A DNA stretch of 64,000 nucleotides from CALBZE01 sp036381255 (lineage in GTDB: Bacteria; Gemmatimonadota; Gemmatimonadetes; Longimicrobiales; RSA9): the NCBI GenBank assembly GCA_036381255.1, contig DASVDG010000042.1:7261-71260 (forward strand), given 5' to 3'. Made by a program: the position numbers and the translations under genes. Within the stretch, counting starts at the first letter, position 1. Every line of letters starts with the position of its first letter. Shown here in pieces: positions 58,843 through 64,000 of this stretch. Below the pieces are notes generated by a model. That model was not told the DNA's origin and ran no database searches. It worked only from the letters and a program-made list of their open reading frames with translations.

Positions 58843-60048
58843 CTACCGCACCGCGTTGATCATGTCGAAGATCGGCAGGTACATCGCCACGATCATCCCG
58901 CCGACGATGGTGCCGAGGAACACGATCATGACGGGCTCCATGGCGCTGAGCAGGGTTTCGACCGCGGCATCGACCTCTTCGTCGTAGAAGTCGGCGATCT
59001 TCGAGAGCATCTCGTCGAGGCCGCCGGTCTGTTCGCCGACGTTGATCATCTGGACGACCATGGGCGGGAAGACGCCCGAGGCGCGGAGCGGTCCGCTGAT
59101 CGTCTCACCGCCGGCGATGCTGGTGCGGGCGGCCATGATGGCGTCGTGGATGACGCGGTTGCCGGCAGTGCGGGCGGTGATCTCGAGGCCGTCGAGGATC
59201 GAGACGCCGCTGGCGACGAGCGTGCCGAGCGTGCGGGTGAAGCGGGCGACTGCGCTCTTGCGGAGCAGGTCGCCGAAGATGGGGAGCTTCAGCATGAGCC
59301 GGTCGAACGCGAGTCGACCGCCGGATGTCTTGTAGATCTGCCGGACGAGGATGATCGTGCCGATAATGGCGCCCAGCATGTACATCCAGTAGGCCTGGAT
59401 CGACTCGCTCAGCCAGATGACGATGACGGTCGGCGTCGGGAGCGGCACGCCGGCGCCCTCGAACATCGACTGGAACGTCGGGATGACGAACGTGAGCAGG
59501 ATGACGACGGCGATGATGGCCACGGAGAAGATGACGCCGGGGTAGACCATGGCGCCCTTGATCTTGCGGGCGAGGGCGTCGTTCTTCTCGAGGAAGGTGG
59601 CCAGGCGGAGCAGGATGATGTCGAGGATGCCGCCGGCCTCGCCGGCGGCGACCATGTTGACGTAGAGGTCGGTGAAGACCTTGGGATGCTTGCGGAGCGA
59701 GTCCGCCAGCGTGTTCCCGGCCTCGACGTCGAACAGGACCTGCTCGATGATTTTGCGCAGCGCCTGGTTCTCGCTCTGCTTCGCGAGGATGTCGAGGCTC
59801 TGCACGAGCGGCAGCCCGGCGTTGATCATGGTGGCGAACTGCCGGGTGAAGATCACGATGTCGCGGGTCTTGATTCCCGTTCCGATCTTGATCTCCATGT
59901 TCAGGCCGCGGTTCTTCTCGGCGACCTTGACGGGGATCAGGCGCTGGCGCGCGAGCCAGCGGTTGACCTCGTCGCGCGAGGGCAGATCGATCTCGCCGGT
60001 CTGGATGGTGCCGGCGGGGTTCCGAGCGGAGTAGGAGAACGTCGGCAT
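58843..60048 (-). CDS. pilC: Type IV pilus inner-membrane platform protein PilC (T2SF family)
   Basis: 401 residues with the two GspF repeats. The N-terminal MPTFSYSARNPAGTIQTGEID is typical. The first T2SF domain has FTRQFATMINAGLPLVQSLDIL and NMVAAGEAGGILDIILLRLATFLEK. The second has FTRTLGTLVASGVSILDGLEITARTAGN and MINVGEQTGGLDEMLSKIADFYDEEVDAAVETL. Three membrane helices lie near 170-190, 215-240 and 375-398. PilC anchors the PilB/PilT motors beneath the pilus. It starts three bases after the pilT stop, so pilB, pilT and pilC form one operon. Confidence 0.96.
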   Translation of the reverse strand: MPTFSYSARNPAGTIQTGEIDLPSRDEVNRWLARQRLIPVKVAEKNRGLNMEIKIGTGIKTRDIVIFTRQFATMINAGLPLVQSLDILAKQSENQALRKIIEQVLFDVEAGNTLADSLRKHPKVFTDLYVNMVAAGEAGGILDIILLRLATFLEKNDALARKIKGAMVYPGVIFSVAIIAVVILLTFVIPTFQSMFEGAGVPLPTPTVIVIWLSESIQAYWMYMLGAIIGTIILVRQIYKTSGGRLAFDRLMLKLPIFGDLLRKSAVARFTRTLGTLVASGVSILDGLEITARTAGNRVIHDAIMAARTSIAGGETISGPLRASGVFPPMVVQMINVGEQTGGLDEMLSKIADFYDEEVDAAVETLLSAMEPVMIVFLGTIVGGMIVAMYLPIFDMINAVR

Positions 60049-60051
60049 GGC

Positions 60052-61155
60052 TTAGGCGCCTCCCGCGGGTGTCGGTTCCCCGACCATGCGCAGCAGCTCG
60101 GCCGGGTCGCTGGAGCGCTTGACGCACTCCTCGAGCGCGACTTCGCCCTGCATGTAGAGCTGGTACAGCGCATCGTTGAGCGTCTGCATCCCGTACTTCT
60201 TGCCGGCCTGCATGATGGAGTAGATCTGGTGCACCTTGTCGTCGCGGATCGAGGCGCGGACGGCGGGGGTGCAGACCAGGATCTCGCAGGCGCAGACGCG
60301 GCCGCCGCCGCGGGCGCGGGGGAGCAGCGTCTGCGTGACGACGCCTTCCAGGACGAACGAGAGCTGGGCGCGGACCTGCGCCTGCTGGTTCGAGGGGAAG
60401 ACGTCGATGATGCGGTTGATCGCCTCGGCGGCGGAGTTGGTGTGGAGCGTGCCGAAGGCGAGGTGGCCGGTCTCGGCGATGGTGAGCGCGGCCTCGATCG
60501 TCTCGAGGTCGCGCATCTCGCCGATGAGCACCACGTCGGGGTCCTGGCGCAGGGCGTACTTGAGCGCGGCGGAGAAGCTCTTCGTGTCCGCGCCGACCTC
60601 GCGTTGGTTGACGATGCACCCCTGGTGGCGGTGGATGAACTCGATCGGGTCCTCGATGGTGAGGATGTGCCCCTTCTCCTGCCGGTTGATCTTGTCGATC
60701 ATCGCGGCGAGCGTGGTGCTCTTCCCGGAGCCGGTCGGGCCGGTGACGAGGACGAGGCCGCGCGGCTTTTCGGCGAGCTTGCCGATGACGGGCGGCAGGC
60801 CGAGCTGGTCGATCGTCTTGATGGAGAACGGGATCTGGCGGATCGCGACGGCCACGCAGCCGCGCTGGCGGTAGACGTTGCCGCGGAAGCGCGACAGGTT
60901 CTGGATGCCGAAGGAGAAGTCCAGCTCGTCCTCGACCTCGAACCGCTTCTTCTGCTGTTCGGTCAGGATCGAGTAGGCGAGCTGGAGCGTGTCCTTCGCG
61001 GTCAGCACGTGGTTCACCGACGCATTGACGATGGCGCCGTCGATGCGGAGCTTCGGTCGTTCGCCGGCGGTGAGGTGCAGGTCGCTGGCGCCGCGGCGGA
61101 TCATTTCTTCCAGGAGCGCCCGCAGATTCACGGGGCTCGGGGCCTGACTGCTCAT
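60052..61155 (-). CDS. pilT: Twitching motility ATPase PilT
   Basis: 367 residues. Walker A GPTGSGKSTTLAAMID, the Asp box ILTIEDPIEFIH, Walker B region DPDVVLIGEMRDLETIEAALTIAETGHLAFGTLHTNSAAEAINRIID and the C-terminal AIRDDKVHQIYS-like and MQTLNDALYQLY segments match PilT, the hexameric pilus-retraction motor. The AIRNLIRE hallmark of classical PilT is replaced by VRASIRDDKVHQ. The ATG overlaps the pilB stop by ATGA, so translation is coupled. The N-terminal INLRALLEEMIRRGASDLHLTAGERPKLRIDG-type PAS-like domain is normal. Confidence 0.96.
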   Translation of the reverse strand: MSSQAPSPVNLRALLEEMIRRGASDLHLTAGERPKLRIDGAIVNASVNHVLTAKDTLQLAYSILTEQQKKRFEVEDELDFSFGIQNLSRFRGNVYRQRGCVAVAIRQIPFSIKTIDQLGLPPVIGKLAEKPRGLVLVTGPTGSGKSTTLAAMIDKINRQEKGHILTIEDPIEFIHRHQGCIVNQREVGADTKSFSAALKYALRQDPDVVLIGEMRDLETIEAALTIAETGHLAFGTLHTNSAAEAINRIIDVFPSNQQAQVRAQLSFVLEGVVTQTLLPRARGGGRVCACEILVCTPAVRASIRDDKVHQIYSIMQAGKKYGMQTLNDALYQLYMQGEVALEECVKRSSDPAELLRMVGEPTPAGGA

Positions 61156-62867
61156 GTAGCGGCGGTCTCCTTGATGACTTCTTCGAGCGTGGTGATGCCC
61201 TTCGCGACCTTGACGAGTCCGTCCATGCGGAGCGTGAGCATCCCTTCCTTGAGCGCCTGCTGGCGCAGCTCGTCGGCGCTGGCGTTCTGCATGATCAGGC
61301 GGCGGATCTCGGGCGACATCGCCATCACCTCGTAGAGGCCCTGGCGGCCGCGGTACCCGATCCCTCCGCACTGGTCGCAACCGCGGCCGCGGTAGAACTT
61401 CATGTTCCGGAGCTGGCCGGGGTCGATGTGCGCGGCCGCGAGGTAGTCCTCGGGGTAGGTCGCCTCTTCCTTGCAGAAGTCGCAGATGCGGCGGACGAGC
61501 CGCTGCGCGGTGACCAGGTTGAGCGCGGCCGCCACGTTGAACGGCTCGAGCCCCATATCGATCAGACGCGTGACGGTCGAGGGCGCGTCGTTGGTGTGCA
61601 GCGTGGAGAGCACGAGGTGGCCGGTGAGCGCGGCCTTGATCGCGATGCCGCCGGTCTCGATGTCGCGGATCTCACCGACCATGATGATGTTCGGGTCCTG
61701 GCGCAGGAATGCCTTGAGCGCGGCCGCGAACGTCATCCCGATCTCGTTGCGCACCTGCACCTGGTTGATGCCGTGCAGGTTGTACTCGACCGGGTCCTCC
61801 GCCGTCATGATGTTGACGTCCTCGGTGTTGACCTTCGAGAGCGCGGAGTAGAGCGTCGTCGTCTTACCGGACCCGGTCGGGCCGGTGACCAGGACCATGC
61901 CGTAGGGATTCATGATCGCGGCCAGGAAATCCGCCTTGGCCTTCGCCTCCATCCCGAACTTCTCGAGGTCGAGCGTGAGGTTCCCCTTGTCGAGGATACG
62001 CAGCACGATCTTCTCGCCGAAGATGACCGGGAGCGTCGAGACGCGGAAGTCGACGACCTTGTTCTTGACCTTGAGCTTGATGCGCCCGTCCTGCGGCACA
62101 CGGCGCTCGGCGATGTTGAGGCTCGCCAGGATCTTGATGCGCGAGGTCAGCGCGGCCTTCATCCGCATCGGCGGCTTCATGACCTCGCGGAGCGCGCCGT
62201 CGATGCGGTAGCGTACGCGGATTTCGTGCTCGTACGGCTCGATGTGGATGTCGGACGCGCCGCGGAGCACGGCGTCGGTGAGCAGCGTGTTGATGAGCTT
62301 GACGACGGGCGCGTCGTCGATCTGTGCCTGGAGCGACGCGGCGGTGACGTCTTCCTCGCGCTCGTCGACGACTTCGACCTCGTCCTCCGTGATCTCGTTC
62401 AGGATCTCGGAGAGCCGCTCATCCGACGTCTCGTAGTACTTCTCGATGTGCTTGCGGAGCGTGTACTCGCCGACGATGACCGGCTCGATGTCGAAGCGGG
62501 TGACGAAGCGCAGGTCTTCGACGGCGCGCGTGTCCGCCGGGTTCGCCATCGCGACGGTCAGCGTCCTCCCCACGCGCCGCAGCGGCAGCACCAGGTGCTT
62601 CAGCGCAAGGGGCGTCGGGACGAGGCGAATGATCTTCTGGTCGAGCTTCACCTTGTTCAGGTCGACCGCCGGCACCCGGTACTGCCGCGCCAGCATCCGG
62701 GTCAGGTCCTCCTCCCCGATGAAGCCGAGCTTGATGAGGGAGAACCCGACGCGGGTCCCGTTGGCCCGGGCATCGGCCAGCGCCTTGCCGAGCTGGTCCT
62801 GCGTGATCAGCCCCTCGCGCACGAGGAGATCGCCGATGCGGTCGGTCGGGACGGTGGTGGTCGCCAT
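61152..62867 (-). CDS. pilB: Type IV pilus assembly ATPase PilB
   Basis: 571 residues. An N-terminal GspE/MshEN domain (IGDLLVREGLITQDQLGKALADAR, GFIGEEDLTRMLARQYRVPAVDL) precedes the motor domain: ASDIHIEPYEHEIRVRYRIDG, Walker A GPTGSGKTTTLYSAL near residue 330, Asp box MTAEDPVEYNLHGINQVQV, Walker B QDPNIIMVGEIRD and His box LSTLHTNDAPSTVTRL. A zinc-binding CxxC pair is present (ICDFCKEE and GCDQCGGIGYRGRQG). PilB powers pilus extension. The ribosome site before 62867 is weak. It follows the ComEA-like gene by 80 bases. Confidence 0.96.
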   Translation of the reverse strand: MATTTVPTDRIGDLLVREGLITQDQLGKALADARANGTRVGFSLIKLGFIGEEDLTRMLARQYRVPAVDLNKVKLDQKIIRLVPTPLALKHLVLPLRRVGRTLTVAMANPADTRAVEDLRFVTRFDIEPVIVGEYTLRKHIEKYYETSDERLSEILNEITEDEVEVVDEREEDVTAASLQAQIDDAPVVKLINTLLTDAVLRGASDIHIEPYEHEIRVRYRIDGALREVMKPPMRMKAALTSRIKILASLNIAERRVPQDGRIKLKVKNKVVDFRVSTLPVIFGEKIVLRILDKGNLTLDLEKFGMEAKAKADFLAAIMNPYGMVLVTGPTGSGKTTTLYSALSKVNTEDVNIMTAEDPVEYNLHGINQVQVRNEIGMTFAAALKAFLRQDPNIIMVGEIRDIETGGIAIKAALTGHLVLSTLHTNDAPSTVTRLIDMGLEPFNVAAALNLVTAQRLVRRICDFCKEEATYPEDYLAAAHIDPGQLRNMKFYRGRGCDQCGGIGYRGRQGLYEVMAMSPEIRRLIMQNASADELRQQALKEGMLTLRMDGLVKVAKGITTLEEVIKETAAT

Positions 62868-62947
62868 AGACACCGGTTGAAACGGCCCGGGAAAGCGCGC
62901 CTTGAACAGGGAGAGGTCAGCCAAGTTAGGCGCCACCGCAAGGCTGG

Positions 62948-63736
62948 TCAAGGTCGGACGCGCAGCCGCGGGCGCAGCCGTTCGAGCGTGGCCGGACCGA
63001 TGCCGCGCACCCGGACCAGCTCCGCGACATCGGCGAACGCCCCCACGGAATCGCGGTAGGCGACGATGCGCGCCGCGAGCGCCGGCCCGAGCCCGGGCAG
63101 CGACTCGAGCTCGGCCGCCGTCGCGCGGTTCAGGTCGAGGACCGCGGCAGCGCGGCCGCTCGCTCCCGCACGGCCCACCCGCGCCCCGCGCCGCTCCGCG
63201 CCCGCCGGTCCGGACCCGCTCCCCCGCCCCGCGGACGCCACCGGGACGGCCGTGGGGACCGCATCCGCGCCGACGACGCCGCTGGCGCCCGGCGCCGTAG
63301 GGAATACCTCCCGCGCCCCGGCGCCGCGCACGACCGCGCCTTTCGCGGCGAATCGCAGGTGGGGCGCGAGGCGGTGCAGCGTGCTCTCGCCGATCCCGCG
63401 CACGCGGGCCAGGTCCTCGATCGACCGGAACGGCCCGCCGGCCTGCCGCGCCGCGATGATCCGGCGGGCGAGGGCGGGGCCCACGCCCGGCAGCCGGTCG
63501 AGCTCCGCCTCCGGCGCCACGTTCGGATCGATCCGCTCGCCCGGCGCGAGCGGCCGCGCCCGCCGCTCCGCATCCTCCAGCCTCTCCCGCGCCGCCGCCG
63601 CGAGCGAGTCCGCGTCCACGGCATCGCCCGGCCACGCCACCGCCTCGTCCCGGCGCGCGAGCCGGGCGCCCGCGGCAAGGACCAGCAGCAGCGCAACGAA
63701 AGACAGGGCGCGACGCTCGTCTCGAGTCAGTGACAT
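62948..63736 (-). CDS. ComEA-like DNA-binding protein with two helix-hairpin-helix domains
   Basis: 262 residues from the ATG at 63736. A membrane anchor (ERRALSFVALLLVLAAGARLA) is followed by a first HhH pair (IDPNVAPEAELDRLPGVGPALARRIIAAR, then PFRSIEDLARVRGIGESTLHRLAPHL). A Pro/Gly/Arg-rich linker (about 145-205) leads to a second, closely similar HhH pair (LDLNRATAAELESLPGLGPALAARIVAYR, AFADVAELVRVRGIGPATLERLRPRL). Single-domain ComEA binds incoming DNA in the periplasm during natural transformation; here the unit is duplicated. Its place upstream of pilB supports a competence or pilus link. A longer frame upstream runs through the hairpin array and is not coding. Confidence 0.88.
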   Translation of the reverse strand: MSLTRDERRALSFVALLLVLAAGARLARRDEAVAWPGDAVDADSLAAAARERLEDAERRARPLAPGERIDPNVAPEAELDRLPGVGPALARRIIAARQAGGPFRSIEDLARVRGIGESTLHRLAPHLRFAAKGAVVRGAGAREVFPTAPGASGVVGADAVPTAVPVASAGRGSGSGPAGAERRGARVGRAGASGRAAAVLDLNRATAAELESLPGLGPALAARIVAYRDSVGAFADVAELVRVRGIGPATLERLRPRLRVRP

Positions 63737-63746
63737 GGCTTTAGGG

Positions 63747-63941
63747 CGGCGCTTCGCGCCGCGGAAGCGGCGGCCTTGCGGCCGCCGGGAGCGTGCCTTC
63801 GGCACGGGAGCCGCGCCTGAGGCGCGGGGGGCGGCGCTTCGCGCCGGGACGTCCGCGGCGCGGCCGGGGGCGCCGGCTGCGCCGGCGGGGGCGGCGGCGC
63901 CTGCGGCGCCGGCCGGGGGGCGGCGCGCTTCAGGCGCGCCG
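63747..63941. repeat. Array of eight consecutive small hairpins
   Basis: Eight short inverted repeats follow one another: 63747-63761 (CGGCGC, loop TTC), 63768-63787 (8-bp arms, loop TTGC), 63792-63806 (CGTGCC, TTC), 63811-63827 (CCGCGCC, TGA), 63832-63846 (same as the first), 63871-63887 (CGCCGGC, TGC), 63895-63911 (CGGCGCC, TGC) and 63921-63941 (8-bp arms, TTCAG). Arms are 6-8 bp and loops 3-5 bases. The array lies directly upstream of the ComEA-like gene. Confidence 0.75.
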
Positions 63942-64000
63942 GGACGGCTGGGACAAATCTGGGCGTTTGGACTGCCACCGCGGCGCTGCACACAGTGCAG

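Noticed and set aside
58325..58987. 220-residue plus-strand open frame in the gene-poor island
   Set aside because: No ribosome site, no motif, crosses the long inverted repeat and runs into the antisense of pilC.
63727..63993. 88-residue open frame through the hairpin array
   Set aside because: Pro/Ala/Arg low-complexity product created by the GC-rich palindromes.

Overview
The window is very GC-rich, densely coded chromosomal DNA from a Gram-negative bacterium. TolC-type efflux, TesB, DUF5117 and S9 secreted peptidases, fused secreted amidohydrolases, ADOP-type permeases and a PilB-PilT-PilC cluster together suggest a Gemmatimonadota-like heterotroph. That assignment is inferred from gene content; no rRNA or tRNA gene was seen. 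Ribosome binding sites are mostly GGAGG-like. Several candidate promoters share a TTG-rich -35 and a TAGnnT or TACACT -10 box.

Layout. 1-2295: minus-strand efflux operon (GbsR/MarR regulator, TolC-like channel, start of an adaptor lipoprotein) with a palindrome over its promoter. 2623-6524: minus-strand PIB-4 metal ATPase with a Fur-like box, a cyclase-family hydrolase and UvsE. 6719-10679: methyltransferase, TesB, a small lipoprotein and a secreted subtilase. 11066-13747: MreB convergent with a DEAD-box helicase. 14087-18099: a two-gene amidohydrolase operon in which most of the catalytic sites look degenerate. 18459-18956: an unusual small protein gene flanked by a promoter and a terminator. 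19061-25946: secreted or periplasmic peptidases (M19 dipeptidase, DUF5117 metalloprotease, S9 peptidase) and a PD40 fragment. 26121-29862: a secreted repeat protein and a pair of bacterial PH-domain proteins. 29989-33569: hybrid PAS-GAF sensor kinase and a DUF4105 membrane protein.

33517-39898 is the most interesting block. A small secreted beta-rich protein, a PapD-like periplasmic chaperone and a 1080-residue outer-membrane barrel protein ending in two LysM domains form one minus-strand operon. A sigma54-type response regulator lies just upstream. The intergenic region carries a GG-N10-GC promoter candidate and an AT-rich cluster of TGT/ACA repeats, and an intercistronic hairpin follows the small-protein gene. 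This looks like a divergent chaperone/usher-type surface-fibre system anchored to peptidoglycan.

40031-48641: SOD/CHRD-like lipoprotein, AhpD-like protein, two amino-acid transporters, a small secreted protein with a strong promoter, an orphan amino-acid-binding lipoprotein and a LytS/LytTR-type two-component pair. 48844-55645: acyltransferase with a structured leader, a five-helix Moco enzyme with an internal twin-arginine motif, a barrel-NlpC/P60 fusion, an AraC regulator and an SDR. 55760-58186: ADOP permease. 58843-63736: PilC, PilT, PilB and a two-HhH ComEA-like protein, i.e. pilus/competence functions. The right edge carries a run of eight consecutive small hairpins. The many peptidases and amino-acid transporters point to a peptide-consuming lifestyle.
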